DNA of 64,000 bases, taken from NCBI GenBank assembly GCA_902826565.1, contig CADEFF010000015.1, forward strand, positions 1 through 64,000, in the 5' to 3' direction. Source of the stretch: an uncultured Rhodospirillaceae bacterium. Its GTDB lineage: Bacteria; Pseudomonadota; Alphaproteobacteria; Dongiales; Dongiaceae. Shown here piece by piece: positions 17,970 through 27,286 of the stretch. Below the pieces are notes generated by a model that worked only from the letters and a program-made list of their open reading frames with translations, did not search any database and was not told where the DNA came from. The translations under genes and the position numbers were made by a program. Every line of letters begins with the position of its first letter. Positions within the stretch are counted from its first letter, which is position 1.

Positions 17970-20267
17970 ATGGCGCGCGCGAAGAACCCTCCGGCGCTGC
18001 CGACGCGGCAGCAGATCCTGGATTTCGTCCGCAACAGCCCGACACCCGTCGGCAAGCGGGAGATCGCGCGCGCCTTCCAGGTCAAGGGCAGCGACCGCAT
18101 CCCGCTGAAGGCGCTTCTCAAGGAGCTGGCGGAGGAAGGCGTCGTCGATCGCGGCAAGAAACGGCGCATGGCGCCCCCGGGGGCGCTGCCGGAAGTGGCG
18201 GTGCTGGACGTGATCGGTCCCGATGCGGACGGCGACCTGCTGGCGCGACCGGCGACCTGGACCGGCGACGCACCGCCGCCGCGCATCGAGCTCGCGCCGG
18301 ATCGCAAGGGCGCGCCGGCGCTCGGCGAGGGCGATCGCGTGCTGGCGCGGCTCGAACGCATCGACGCGCGGAGCTACAAGGCGCGCGTCATCCGCCAGCT
18401 TGCCGGCAGCGCGGACCGGGTGGTCGGCGTCTACGCCGCCCATCCCGAAGGCGGCGGCTGGCTGCGCCCGACCGACCGCCGCGTGAAGGCCGAGTATCGA
18501 ATTCTTCCGCCCCATGCGAACGGCGCGATGCCCGGCGATCTGGTGGTCGTCGAGACGCTGCACACCCACCGGCTCGGCAAGCTGCAGGGGCGCGTTGTGG
18601 AGCGGCTCGGCCAGTTCGGCGAGCCGCGCACGATCAGCATGATCTCGATTACCGAGCATGGCATCCCGGTCGAGTTCGCGCCGGAGGCGATCACCGAGGC
18701 GGAAGCGGCGAAGCCCGTCGCGCTCGGCAATCGCACCGATTTCCGCCCGATGCCGCTCGTCACCATCGACGGCTCGGATGCGCGGGATTTCGACGACGCG
18801 GTCTGGGCAGCGCCCGATCCCGATCCGAAGAATCCGGGCGGCTGGAAGATCTGCGTGGCGATCGCCGACGTCGCCCACTATGTCCGGCCGGGCAGCGCAC
18901 TCGACCGCGCGGCACGCCAGCGCGGCAACTCGGTCTATTTCCCCGACCGCGTCGTGCCGATGCTGCCCGAGGCGCTTTCGAACGGGCTCTGCTCGCTGAA
19001 GCCGGACGAGGAGCGGCCCTGCATGGCCGTCGAGATGACGATCGACGCCGAGGGCACCCGCACCGCCTACCGCTTCCATCGCGGCCTGATGCGCTCCGTG
19101 GCGCGACTGACCTACGAGCAGATGCAGGACGCGGCCGACGGCCATCCCGACGCGCTGACGGGGCCGCTCGCGGACTCCGTGATCCGGCCGCTCTATGGCG
19201 CCTTCCGCTCGCTGCTCAAGGCGCGCGAACGTCGCGGCACGCTCGAGCTCGATATTCCCGAGCGGCGCATCCTGCTCGACGAGAACGGCCGCATCGCGCG
19301 TATCGCGCCGCGAACGCGGCTCGACAGCCACCGGCTCATCGAGGAGTTCATGATCGCCGCCAACGTTGCAGCGGCCGAGGCGCTCGAGCGCCACCGCCAG
19401 CCGGCAATGTATCGCGTGCACGACCAGCCGGATCCGGTGAAGCTGGAAGCGTTGCGCGAGAGCCTCTCCGGATTCGGCCTGCCGCTCGCCAAGGGCCAGG
19501 TGATCCGGCCCAAGCTCTTCACCGATCTTCTTGCGCGCGCAAGCCGCACGCCCTACGCGCAGATGATCCACGAGCTGGTGCTGCGCACCCAGTCGCAGGC
19601 GGTCTATGCGCCGGCCAATATCGGCCATTTCGGCCTCGCGCTTGCCCGCTACGCGCATTTCACCTCGCCGATCCGCCGATATTCGGATCTGCTCGTCCAT
19701 CGCGGCATCATCGCCGCCTATCGATTCGGCGATGACGGCCTGCCGTCCGGCGCGGCCGCGGAATTCGAGACGGCCGGCCAGCACATCTCCGCGACCGAAC
19801 GGCGCGCCGCCGCCGCGGAACGCGATGCGGTCGATCGCTATTGCGCAGCCTTCCTTGCGGAGCGCACCGGACAGCTTTTCGAGGGCGTCGTCACCGGCGT
19901 CACGCGCTTCGGCCTCTTCGTGATGCTGAAGGAAACCGGCGCCAGCGGCCTCGTGCCGATCTCGAGCCTGCCGAGCGACTATTACGAGCATGACGAGCGG
20001 GCCCATGCCCTGATCGGGCGCCGCTGGGGCCGCCGCTACCGCCTCGGCGAGTCGGCGCTTCTACGGCTCGTCGAAGCCGAACCCGTTACCGGCGGGCTCC
20101 TCTTCCACCTCATCGAAGGAGAGGCGGCGAACGCAGATCGCCCGGTAGCGGACAGTCCGGTGCGCAAACCGCAGCCGGCTCGGCCGAGTCGAAAAAGAAA
20201 TAACAAAAACAATAAGATAAAATATAAATCGAGAGACGGCAGAACACCGCCGCGCCGGCGCCGGTGA
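17970..20267 (+). CDS. rnr: Ribonuclease R
   Basis: A 765-residue 3'-5' exoribonuclease that degrades structured RNA. Domains in order: N-terminal helix-turn-helix (about 1-70), cold-shock OB folds, the RNB catalytic domain with SDARDFDDAVW, and a C-terminal S1 domain (GQLFEGVVTGVTRFGLFV). The last 25 residues are basic, Lys/Asn/Arg-rich. The DNA for this tail (20191-20230) is about 85% A+T, very unlike its surroundings. Confidence 0.96.
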   Translation: MARAKNPPALPTRQQILDFVRNSPTPVGKREIARAFQVKGSDRIPLKALLKELAEEGVVDRGKKRRMAPPGALPEVAVLDVIGPDADGDLLARPATWTGDAPPPRIELAPDRKGAPALGEGDRVLARLERIDARSYKARVIRQLAGSADRVVGVYAAHPEGGGWLRPTDRRVKAEYRILPPHANGAMPGDLVVVETLHTHRLGKLQGRVVERLGQFGEPRTISMISITEHGIPVEFAPEAITEAEAAKPVALGNRTDFRPMPLVTIDGSDARDFDDAVWAAPDPDPKNPGGWKICVAIADVAHYVRPGSALDRAARQRGNSVYFPDRVVPMLPEALSNGLCSLKPDEERPCMAVEMTIDAEGTRTAYRFHRGLMRSVARLTYEQMQDAADGHPDALTGPLADSVIRPLYGAFRSLLKARERRGTLELDIPERRILLDENGRIARIAPRTRLDSHRLIEEFMIAANVAAAEALERHRQPAMYRVHDQPDPVKLEALRESLSGFGLPLAKGQVIRPKLFTDLLARASRTPYAQMIHELVLRTQSQAVYAPANIGHFGLALARYAHFTSPIRRYSDLLVHRGIIAAYRFGDDGLPSGAAAEFETAGQHISATERRAAAAERDAVDRYCAAFLAERTGQLFEGVVTGVTRFGLFVMLKETGASGLVPISSLPSDYYEHDERAHALIGRRWGRRYRLGESALLRLVEAEPVTGGLLFHLIEGEAANADRPVADSPVRKPQPARPSRKRNNKNNKIKYKSRDGRTPPRRRR

Positions 20268-20415
20268 CACCACAGCCGTAAAGGGGCCGACGGGCGGGAG
20301 GTCACGATCACGTCGCCGCACGCCGCGTCGCTGGCATTCGCCGACAGTAATTCTGCTATGATCCGCACGACGCGCAGCCGGAGGCTGCGCCGCGGCTGCA
20401 ACCTGCTCGGGCCCC

Positions 20416-22005
20416 ATGCGCCTCGACATTCTCTCCTGGCGGCGGGCCGTTGGCCTATCCGCCCTCGCCCTCGGCTTGACCCTTGCCGCTTGCGGCTCGC
20501 CGGGGGACTCGTCGGCCCGTTCGGATCAGGATGACAGCGCACGCGACATGTTCGTCGCGGGCATGAACGACATCGATGCGGTCTATATCGATCGCGTCGA
20601 TCTTGGCGGCCTTGCGGTGTCCGGCCTCGACAAGCTCTCGACGCTCGACCCCTCGATGCAGCTCGAACGCGTCGGCTCCACGGTCGAGCTCCGCGTCGCC
20701 GGCAAAACGGAAGCGCTCTTCGACGCGCCCGAGGAGGACGCGGCCACGGACTGGGGCGTTCTTACCGCGGGCTATCTCGCCGCCGCCGAACGCGCCTCGC
20801 CCGCTGTGGCGAAGGCCACGCCGGAGCAGCTCTACGAGACGGTCTTCAACGGCATGGTGGCCGAGCTCGACGGCTTCTCGCGCTATGCCGGGGCCGCGAC
20901 CGCAGCCGAGAACCGCGCCTCGCGCGAAGGGTTCGGCGGCATCGGCGTGCGAATTGCCGTCGCCGACGGCAAGGTCCGCGTCGTGTCGGTCATGAAATAC
21001 ACCCCGGCGCAGCGTGCCGGCATGCGACCCGACGACGAGATCCTGACGATCGATGGCGAACCCGTCGCCGGGCTCGTCCAGGAGCAGGTGGTGGAGCGGC
21101 TGCGCGGGCCGGTCGACAGCCCGGTGTTGCTCACGGTCAGCCGCGACACCCAGCCGCAGCCGATCGAGATCCGCATGACGCGCGCCCATATCGTGCCGGA
21201 GACGGTCGTTTATGAGCGCGAGGGCGATGCCGCCTACATCCATCTCTACGGCTTCAACGCCGACACGGTCGAAAGCCTGCGCCGCGAGATCGACGAGGCG
21301 GAGGACGAGATCGGCCTCGAGTTCGCCGGGCTGGTCCTCGATCTGCGCAACAATCCGGGCGGGCTGCTCGACCAGGCGGTCGAGGTCTCCGACCTCTTCC
21401 TCGACGACGGCCGCATCGTCTCGACCCATGGCCGTCATCCCGACAGCCATCAGTTCTTCGAGGCGACCGAAGGCGATGTGCTCGACGGCAGGCCGCTGAT
21501 CGTGCTGGTCAACGGCAATTCGGCCTCGGCATCGGAGATCGTCGCCGCCGCACTGCAGGATACCGGCCGTGCCGTGGTGATCGGCAGCAACTCCTTCGGC
21601 AAGGGCACGGTACAGACGGTGCTGCGCCTGCCCAACAGCGGCGAGCTCACCCTCACCTGGGCGCGTTTCCACGCGCCTTCCGGCTATACGCTCAACAAGC
21701 TCGGCGTCCTGCCGACCATCTGCACGAGCGGGCACAAGGCCGAGCAGCTATTTACCGACCTTCGTCATGACCGGCTGAAGCCGGTGCCGGTGGCGCAGCG
21801 CAACGCCGTCGCCCCGACCGACATCGAGGCGATGGATCGGCTTCGCGCCGAATGCCCACAGGTGAAGGACGAGCCGCCGGTCGATCTCGATCTCGCGCTC
21901 AGGCTTATTCACGCGCTGCCGCTCTACGAGCGCGCCATCGCGCTTGCCGGCCAGCCGACCCTTACCGTTTCCAGCGATTCCGCGCCCGGCGAGGTCACGC
22001 CCTGA
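20416..22005 (+). CDS. S41-family C-terminal-processing peptidase, predicted lipoprotein
   Basis: A 529-residue periplasmic protease. The N terminus is a lipoprotein signal with lipobox LAAC (Cys26), so it is probably lipid-anchored. A PDZ domain (GFGGIGVRIAVADGKVRVVS ... DEILTIDGEPV) is followed by the S41 catalytic domain: LDLRNNPGGLLDQAV, the nucleophile Ser in NSASASEI and the catalytic Lys in SFGKGTVQT. The family trims periplasmic or membrane proteins. A TATGAT hexamer at 20357-20362 could be its -10 element. The stop overlaps the likely start of the Nudix gene. Confidence 0.92.
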   Translation: MRLDILSWRRAVGLSALALGLTLAACGSPGDSSARSDQDDSARDMFVAGMNDIDAVYIDRVDLGGLAVSGLDKLSTLDPSMQLERVGSTVELRVAGKTEALFDAPEEDAATDWGVLTAGYLAAAERASPAVAKATPEQLYETVFNGMVAELDGFSRYAGAATAAENRASREGFGGIGVRIAVADGKVRVVSVMKYTPAQRAGMRPDDEILTIDGEPVAGLVQEQVVERLRGPVDSPVLLTVSRDTQPQPIEIRMTRAHIVPETVVYEREGDAAYIHLYGFNADTVESLRREIDEAEDEIGLEFAGLVLDLRNNPGGLLDQAVEVSDLFLDDGRIVSTHGRHPDSHQFFEATEGDVLDGRPLIVLVNGNSASASEIVAAALQDTGRAVVIGSNSFGKGTVQTVLRLPNSGELTLTWARFHAPSGYTLNKLGVLPTICTSGHKAEQLFTDLRHDRLKPVPVAQRNAVAPTDIEAMDRLRAECPQVKDEPPVDLDLALRLIHALPLYERAIALAGQPTLTVSSDSAPGEVTP

Positions 22006-22685
22006 CCGACAAGGCACCGCCCTTCGTCCGGCCTGTGGATGCGGCCGGCCTCGTGCTCCTGCGACAATCGCGCAAGGGGCCGGAGGTGCTGATGGGACGG
22101 CGCCACGGCCGCGCCAAGTTCCTGCCCGATATCTATGTCTTTCCCGGCGGTCGCGTCGAACCCGACGACCGCACGCCCACCGGATTCCGCGAACGGCTCG
22201 AACCGCAATTCCTCCAGGGTCTGAGGCGGGGCGGCTTGCGCACCGACCCCACGGCGCTGCTCCGGGCCGCGATCCGGGAGACCTACGAGGAAACCGGCCT
22301 CATGCTGGCGGCGGGGCTCGAGGACGAGCCGGCGGAACCGACGGGCGTCTGGCGGGATTTCCATGGCCGAGGGCTCCGGCCTCGGTTCGAGGAAATCGGC
22401 TTCGTCGCCCGCGCCATCACGCCGCGCGGCTCGCACCGGCGCTTCAATACGCGCTTTTTCCTCGCCGACGGAAGCTATGCGGCGGGGGAGCTCACGGGGG
22501 ACGGGGAGCTCGAAGATCTGGCCTGGCGGCCCGCCGCCGACATGGCGCGATTCAACCTGGTGGACGTCACCGAGTTCGTCCTGGCCGAGGCGCTAACGGT
22601 CTGGCGGGACGGCAATATTTGGCGCGATCGGCCACCGCCTCTGTTCAGCTATGTCGGGGAGAGCGCGCGCATCCGCCGCGACTGA
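22002..22685 (+). CDS. Nudix hydrolase
   Basis: About 227 residues with a Nudix box close to GX5EX7REUXEEXGU: RAAIRETYEETGLML, preceded by DIYVFPGGRVEPDD. Such enzymes hydrolyse nucleoside diphosphates linked to another group; larger members of this type include CoA-diphosphatase-like proteins. The start is uncertain. No ATG fits; a CTG at 22002 overlaps the upstream TGA (CTGA) and gives a natural N terminus, while a GTG at 22035 would start inside the first strand. It is probably co-translated with the S41 protease. Confidence 0.82.
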   Translation: MTDKAPPFVRPVDAAGLVLLRQSRKGPEVLMGRRHGRAKFLPDIYVFPGGRVEPDDRTPTGFRERLEPQFLQGLRRGGLRTDPTALLRAAIRETYEETGLMLAAGLEDEPAEPTGVWRDFHGRGLRPRFEEIGFVARAITPRGSHRRFNTRFFLADGSYAAGELTGDGELEDLAWRPAADMARFNLVDVTEFVLAEALTVWRDGNIWRDRPPPLFSYVGESARIRRD

Positions 22686-22704
22686 GCCCGGCCGACCCAA
22701 ATGC

Positions 22705-22732
22705 TTGACAGAACGGGCCAAATCGCTATCTT
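22705..22732 (+). promoter_or_regulatory. Sigma-70-type promoter of rpmG
   Basis: A perfect TTGACA at 22705-22710, a 16-base spacer and TATCTT at 22727-22732, placed 39 bases before the rpmG ATG. This is the clearest housekeeping promoter in the window and suits a ribosomal-protein gene. Confidence 0.65.
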
Positions 22733-22771
22733 CCGCCGCCTCCAATCCCGATCTGCCGAGGATGTCCGCCC

Positions 22772-22939
22772 ATGGCCAAATCCAACACGATTCTGATCAA
22801 GCTGGTGAGCTCGGCCGACACCGGCTTCTACTACGTCACGAAGAAGAATCCGCGGACCTCGACCGAGAAGATCGAGATGAACAAATACGACCCGGTCGTG
22901 CGCAAGCACGTGCCGTTCAAGGAAAGCAAGATCAAGTAG
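22772..22939 (+). CDS. rpmG: 50S ribosomal protein L33
   Basis: A 55-residue protein starting [19 protein letters not shown], with [16 protein letters not shown] and ending VPFKESKIK: the cysteine-free form of L33 usual in Proteobacteria. It is a small basic protein of the large ribosomal subunit. It has its own promoter and is followed by a hairpin. It is easy to miss because of its size. Confidence 0.96.
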   Translation: MAKSNTILIKLVSSADTGFYYVTKKNPRTSTEKIEMNKYDPVVRKHVPFKESKIK

Positions 22940-22964
22940 TTGTCGGCAGGGCCTCCCCGCCGTC

Positions 22965-23000
22965 GCCGGTCCCGAAGGCCCGGCTGCTTTCCCGATTTTT
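22965..23000 (+). terminator. Probable intrinsic terminator after rpmG
   Basis: An 8-base stem with one mismatch (GCCGGTCC / GGCCCGGC) around a CGAA loop at 22965-22984, followed by a T-rich stretch ending in five T. It lies between rpmG and the convergent pleD gene. Confidence 0.5.
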
Positions 23001-23075
23001 CCCGAGATTTCCAGTCCGACAAGACCGCGAAGCGTCTGGCGCGGGCGTTTACGGAATTCGCGCCGACGGTCTTGC

Positions 23076-24476
23076 TCAGGCGCCGGCGGCGAGCCTTTCG
23101 CGGCGCTCATTGCCCGCAATCTCGAGGCGGTTACGCCCGCCCTGCTTCGCGCGATACATCGCCTGGTCAGCCCTCTCGATCACCGCCATGGCGGCTTCCT
23201 GGGGGCCCGCCTCGGCGATGCCGAGGCTGATCGACACGTTGATCGCCTTGCCGTCCTCGTCGATCGGCACCGGCTGCGAGCAGATCGATTGGCGGAGACG
23301 TTCGGCCACCGAGGCGGCGGCGGCGAGATCGAGATCCGGCAGCACGCAGACGAACTCCTCGCCGCCCAGCCGCACCACCATGTCGAAGCTGCGGAGGCTG
23401 TCTGCGAGGCGCTTGGCGACGGCCTTCAGGACTTCGTCGCCGGCGGCATGGCCGTGAACGTCGTTGACCACCTTGAAATGATCGATGTCGCCGAGCACCA
23501 CGCAGAGCGGCTTGCCGCTCACGCGCATGCGCGCAAACAGTTCGTGCAGATGCTGCTCCATGTACCGGCGGTTATAGAGGCCGGTGAGCGCATCGGTCAG
23601 GGCGAGCGAGAGGCCGCGTTCGTAGTTGGCGCGGAGCAGCTCGTAATAGCGCGAGCGGCGCACCTGGGTGCGGGCGCGGGCCAGCACCTCGCTGCCCTCG
23701 ATCGGCTCGACGATGTAGTCGGTGGCGCCGATATCGAGCGCCTTGGCGAGCTCCGGCGATTCGAAGGAACCGACGATCGCCAGGATCGGTAGCTGGCGGG
23801 TCTGCTCCTGGGCGCGGAGCTGCGAGCAGAGCCGGAGCGATTCCGTGGCGCCGATGGCGAAATCCACGACCGCGAGGTCGTAGCGCTGCATGCGGATGGC
23901 GACCTGCGCCTCCGCCGCGTTCAGCACCAAGGTTACCTGGTCCTCGTCCTTCGCGAGCACCTCGCTGATGCGACGGCTGCTTTCGCCAGGCGAGGCCACG
24001 AGGAGGACGGCGGCCTTGCCGCAATCCACCGCGGCGGCCGTGCCGGCCGTGCCGAGCTCGAACCGGTTGGTGGCGGATTCGCGGACCCGCCATTCGTCCA
24101 TCATCATCTTGAGGCGCATCAGCGAACGCGCGCGCGCGAAGAGCGCGAGATCGTTGACCGGCTTCGTGAGGAAGTCGTCGGCGCCGGCCTCCAGCGCCTT
24201 CACGCGGTCGACGACATGCGAGAGCGCCGTCACCATCACGACCGGGATATGGGTGCTGCGCGGATCCGCCTTGATCCGCCGGCAGACCTCGAACCCGTCC
24301 ATGTCGGGCATCATCACATCGAGCAGGATCAGATCGGGCAGGTTCTCCGCGATCTGCTTGAGCGCGTCGGGACCGCTCTCGGCCTGCGCGACCTCGAAAT
24401 ATTCCGCTTCCAGCTTCGCCTGGAGCAGGCGCCGATTGATCGGCACATCGTCGACGACGAGAACACGCCCGGTCAT
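23076..24476 (-). CDS. pleD: PleD-type response regulator diguanylate cyclase (REC-REC-GGDEF)
   Basis: A 466-residue cyclic-di-GMP synthase. REC1 (about 3-118) has the phosphoacceptor Asp53 (LLDVMMPDMDG) and Lys105. REC2 (about 155-270) lacks the matching Lys (DYIVEP) and probably serves as a dimerisation adaptor, as in Caulobacter PleD. The GGDEF domain carries GGEEF at 371-375 and an RxxD inhibitory site (RSFD, 362-365), so product feedback is expected. It follows divK on the same strand by 7 bases; this pairing is the Caulobacter polar-development arrangement. Confidence 0.95.
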   Translation of the reverse strand: MTGRVLVVDDVPINRRLLQAKLEAEYFEVAQAESGPDALKQIAENLPDLILLDVMMPDMDGFEVCRRIKADPRSTHIPVVMVTALSHVVDRVKALEAGADDFLTKPVNDLALFARARSLMRLKMMMDEWRVRESATNRFELGTAGTAAAVDCGKAAVLLVASPGESSRRISEVLAKDEDQVTLVLNAAEAQVAIRMQRYDLAVVDFAIGATESLRLCSQLRAQEQTRQLPILAIVGSFESPELAKALDIGATDYIVEPIEGSEVLARARTQVRRSRYYELLRANYERGLSLALTDALTGLYNRRYMEQHLHELFARMRVSGKPLCVVLGDIDHFKVVNDVHGHAAGDEVLKAVAKRLADSLRSFDMVVRLGGEEFVCVLPDLDLAAAASVAERLRQSICSQPVPIDEDGKAINVSISLGIAEAGPQEAAMAVIERADQAMYRAKQGGRNRLEIAGNERRERLAAGA

Positions 24477-24483
24477 TGCACTA

Positions 24484-24906
24484 CTAAGCCAAGAAGCGTT
24501 CGACGGTCTTCAGGAAGTTCGTTACGGAGATGGGCTTCGCGATATAGGCTTCGCAACCGCCCTGCAGGATTTTTTCCTCGTCGCCCTTCATGGCGAAAGC
24601 CGTAACGGCGATCACGGGGATCGACCGCAGATCGTCGTCCTCCTTGATCCATTTCGTCACTTCGAGGCCGGAAACCTCCGGCAACTGGATATCCATCAGG
24701 ATCAGGTCCGGGCGGTGGGCGCGGGCGAGTTTCAGCGCTTCCATGCCGTCGCGGGTCTGCAGGATGTTGTAGCCGTGTGCCTCCATGAGGTCATGGAAGA
24801 GCTTCATGTTGAGCTCGTTGTCTTCCACGATCAGCACGGTCTTGCCCGAGCCGCGCTTGCGGTCGAAGGCCGACTCGGAGGACGCTTCCTTGGCCATGTC
24901 AGTCAT
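24484..24906 (-). CDS. divK: Single-domain response regulator DivK
   Basis: A 140-residue receiver-only protein. The sequence [20 protein letters not shown], the phosphoacceptor Asp72 in [19 protein letters not shown], and [22 protein letters not shown] follow Caulobacter DivK closely. DivK acts through DivL/CckA to lower CtrA activity at one pole and activates PleC/DivJ. It has about 15 extra N-terminal residues relative to the typical protein; an ATG at 24897 would remove only three. A possible CtrA site lies about 100 bases upstream. Confidence 0.95.
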   Translation of the reverse strand: MTDMAKEASSESAFDRKRGSGKTVLIVEDNELNMKLFHDLMEAHGYNILQTRDGMEALKLARAHRPDLILMDIQLPEVSGLEVTKWIKEDDDLRSIPVIAVTAFAMKGDEEKILQGGCEAYIAKPISVTNFLKTVERFLA

Positions 24907-25002
24907 CGCTTCCCCTTGACCTGCTGCCGCTGGAGCTCAGGCGCAACGGCCGGCGCCGCTTTTGTGGCTGCGGTACCTCACTTAACCTTTAGGCCTGTAT
25001 CC

Positions 25003-25017
25003 TTAACAAAATCTTAG
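25003..25017. promoter_or_regulatory. Possible CtrA-binding site between divK and the ROK gene
   Basis: TTAA, seven bases, then TTAG: one mismatch from the CtrA consensus TTAA-N7-TTAA. It lies about 97 bases upstream of divK and about 30 upstream of the ROK gene, in a gap rich in TTAA words (also at 24982 and 25027). In Caulobacter, divK transcription is CtrA-dependent. The assignment rests on motif and position only. Confidence 0.4.
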
Positions 25018-25046
25018 CGCCGGTTCCTAAACCAGTATGCCCTTTA

Positions 25047-26000
25047 ATGTTTAAACCTTCGCAGAAGCCTTTGTTTCGTATCGGGATCGACCTGGGCGGG
25101 ACCAAGATCGAGGCCGTTCTGCTGGGTCCGGACGGCCGGCTCCTGGCGCGGGAGCGGGTCGCCACGCCGCGCGGCGACTATGACGGGACTCTCGCCGCTG
25201 TAGCCCGGCTTGTCGAGAGCATGAAGGCCGCACCGGCAGCCGCGGGGGCGGCGCCGCCGACGGTCGGCGTCGCCATCCCGGGCGCCCTCTCCCCCGCGAC
25301 CGGCCTTGTCAAGAATGCCAACTCCACCTGGCTCATCGGGCGCCCGCTCGACTGCGACCTCGAGGCAAGGCTCGGCCAGCCGGTGCGGCTCGCCAACGAC
25401 GCCAATTGCTTCGCCGTTTCGGAAGCGGTGGATGGCGCCGGCATGGGCGCCACGGTCGTCTTCGGCGTCATTCTGGGCACGGGCGTCGGCGGCGGCATCG
25501 CGATCGACGGCCGGCCGTTGCGCGGCGCGAACGCCATCGCCGGCGAGTGGGGCCACAACCCCCTGCCCGCGCCGCGGCCGGAGGAGCGGCCCGGCCCCGG
25601 CTGCTATTGCGGAAGGCGCGGCTGCGTCGAGACCTGGCTGTCGGGTCCCGCGCTCGAGGCGCAGTATCAGGCAGCGACGGGCCGGCTTCGCACGGCGACG
25701 GAGATCGCAGAGGCGGCCCGCGCCGGCGAGGAAGCGGCGGAGCAGGCGCTTGTCCTCTATGAGGAGCGGCTCGCCCGCGCCCTCGGCCACGTGATCAATC
25801 TGCTCGATCCGGACGTGATCGTGCTCGGCGGCGGGCTTTCCGGCCTGGCGCGGCTCTATCGCGGCGTGCCCGAGCGCTGGGCGCCTTACATCTTCTCCGA
25901 CCGGGTCGATACGCGCCTGCTGCCGCCGAAGCATGGCGATGCGAGCGGCGTGCGCGGCGCCGCCTGGCTCTGGTCCGATGCGGAAGGGGGCGCCCCGTGA
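25047..26000 (+). CDS. ROK-family sugar kinase
   Basis: A 317-residue ROK kinase, probably a fructokinase or N-acetylhexosamine kinase. The ATP-binding start is FRIGIDLGGTKIEAVLL; the catalytic Asp lies in RLANDANCF; the zinc site is CYCGRRGCVE with the upstream His in GEWGHN. The sugar cannot be settled from sequence. No ribosome site is evident before the ATG. Its stop overlaps the GTG start of dinB (GTGA), so the two are probably co-translated although functionally unrelated. Confidence 0.9.
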   Translation: MFKPSQKPLFRIGIDLGGTKIEAVLLGPDGRLLARERVATPRGDYDGTLAAVARLVESMKAAPAAAGAAPPTVGVAIPGALSPATGLVKNANSTWLIGRPLDCDLEARLGQPVRLANDANCFAVSEAVDGAGMGATVVFGVILGTGVGGGIAIDGRPLRGANAIAGEWGHNPLPAPRPEERPGPGCYCGRRGCVETWLSGPALEAQYQAATGRLRTATEIAEAARAGEEAAEQALVLYEERLARALGHVINLLDPDVIVLGGGLSGLARLYRGVPERWAPYIFSDRVDTRLLPPKHGDASGVRGAAWLWSDAEGGAP

Positions 26001-27286
26001 GCTCGCTCTGCCGCGACTGCCTGCAGGAGTTCGGGGCAGTCGCGAAGCGCTGCCCCGATTGCGGCTCGCCGCGCGTCCTCTCCCATCCGGAGCTGGGCCG
26101 GCTTTCCATCGCGCATCTCGATTGCGACGCCTTCTACGCGGCGATCGAGAAGCGCGATGATCCGAGCCTGCGGGACAGGCCGGTGATCGTCGGCGGCGGG
26201 CGGCGCGGCGTCGCCTCCACCGCCTGCTACGTCGCACGGCTCTACGGCGTGCGCTCCGCCATGCCGATGTTCAAGGCGCTGAAGCTCTGCCCCGATGCGG
26301 TGGTGATCCGGCCGAATATGGCGAAATACGCGAAGGCGGGCGCCGAGGTGGTGGCGCTGATGCGCGCCAGGACGCCGCTCGTCGAACCGCTCTCGATCGA
26401 CGAGGCGTTTCTCGATCTCTCCGGCACCGCGGCGCTGCATCACGGCTCGCCGGCGAGGACCATGGCGGCGCTCGCGCTCGAGATCGAACGGCAGCTCGCC
26501 ATCACCGTCTCGATCGGCCTCAGCTACAACAAGTTCCTCGCCAAGGTCGCCTCCGATCTCGACAAGCCGCGCGGTTTTGCCGTCCTCGGGCGCGCGGAGG
26601 CGGCCGGGTTTCTCGCCGCCCGGCCGGTCAGCCTCATCTGGGGGGTGGGCAAGAGCCTGCAGGAGCGTCTCGCCGCGGATGGCATCGCCAGCATCGCGCA
26701 GCTCCAGCAGAAGGAGGAAGCCGATCTCATGCTGCGCTATGGCGCCATGGGCCGGCGGCTTTATCGCTTCGCGCGCGGCGAGGACAGCCGCAAAGTCGAT
26801 CCGGAAGCACCGACCAAGAGCGTATCGGCGGAGACCACCTTCGAAACCGACACCCGTTCGGCCGAGAAGCTCGCCGAGGAGCTATGGCCGCTCTGCGAGC
26901 GTGTGTCGCGCCGGTTGAAGCGCAACGGCTTTTCCGGCCGTACGGTGACGCTGAAGCTGAAGACCGCGGATTTCCAGATCGTCACGCGGCGCACCACCTT
27001 GCCCGACCCGACCCAGCTCGCCGAACGGCTCTATCAGGCGGCGCGGCCGCTCCTCAAGCGTGAGGCGGACGGCAGGCTCTTCCGCCTGATCGGGGTCGGC
27101 GCCTCGGATCTCGGCGATTCCGCAGATGCCGACCCGATCGATCTCGCCGATCCGACGGCTACGCGGCGAAAGCAGATCGAGCGGGCGATCGATGCGGTGC
27201 GCGACAAGCTGGGCACCGGCGCCATCGCAAAGGGCCGCGGCTTTCAGCCGGCCCCGCCCAAGGCGAAGCCGCCGCGCGCTTCCTAG
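25997..27286 (+). CDS. dinB: DNA polymerase IV (Y-family) with N-terminal zinc ribbon
   Basis: A 429-residue translesion polymerase. Residues 5-22 form a four-Cys zinc-ribbon-like motif (CRDC ... CPDC) before the polymerase core, an extension I know from some alphaproteobacterial DinB proteins. The core has the metal-binding AHLDCDAFYAAIEKRD and SIDEAFLDLSG, and the little-finger region SVSAETTFETD. The start is GTG at 25997, overlapping the ROK stop. No LexA box was recognised near it. The gene runs directly into a palindromic repeat. Confidence 0.94.
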   Translation: MSSLCRDCLQEFGAVAKRCPDCGSPRVLSHPELGRLSIAHLDCDAFYAAIEKRDDPSLRDRPVIVGGGRRGVASTACYVARLYGVRSAMPMFKALKLCPDAVVIRPNMAKYAKAGAEVVALMRARTPLVEPLSIDEAFLDLSGTAALHHGSPARTMAALALEIERQLAITVSIGLSYNKFLAKVASDLDKPRGFAVLGRAEAAGFLAARPVSLIWGVGKSLQERLAADGIASIAQLQQKEEADLMLRYGAMGRRLYRFARGEDSRKVDPEAPTKSVSAETTFETDTRSAEKLAEELWPLCERVSRRLKRNGFSGRTVTLKLKTADFQIVTRRTTLPDPTQLAERLYQAARPLLKREADGRLFRLIGVGASDLGDSADADPIDLADPTATRRKQIERAIDAVRDKLGTGAIAKGRGFQPAPPKAKPPRAS

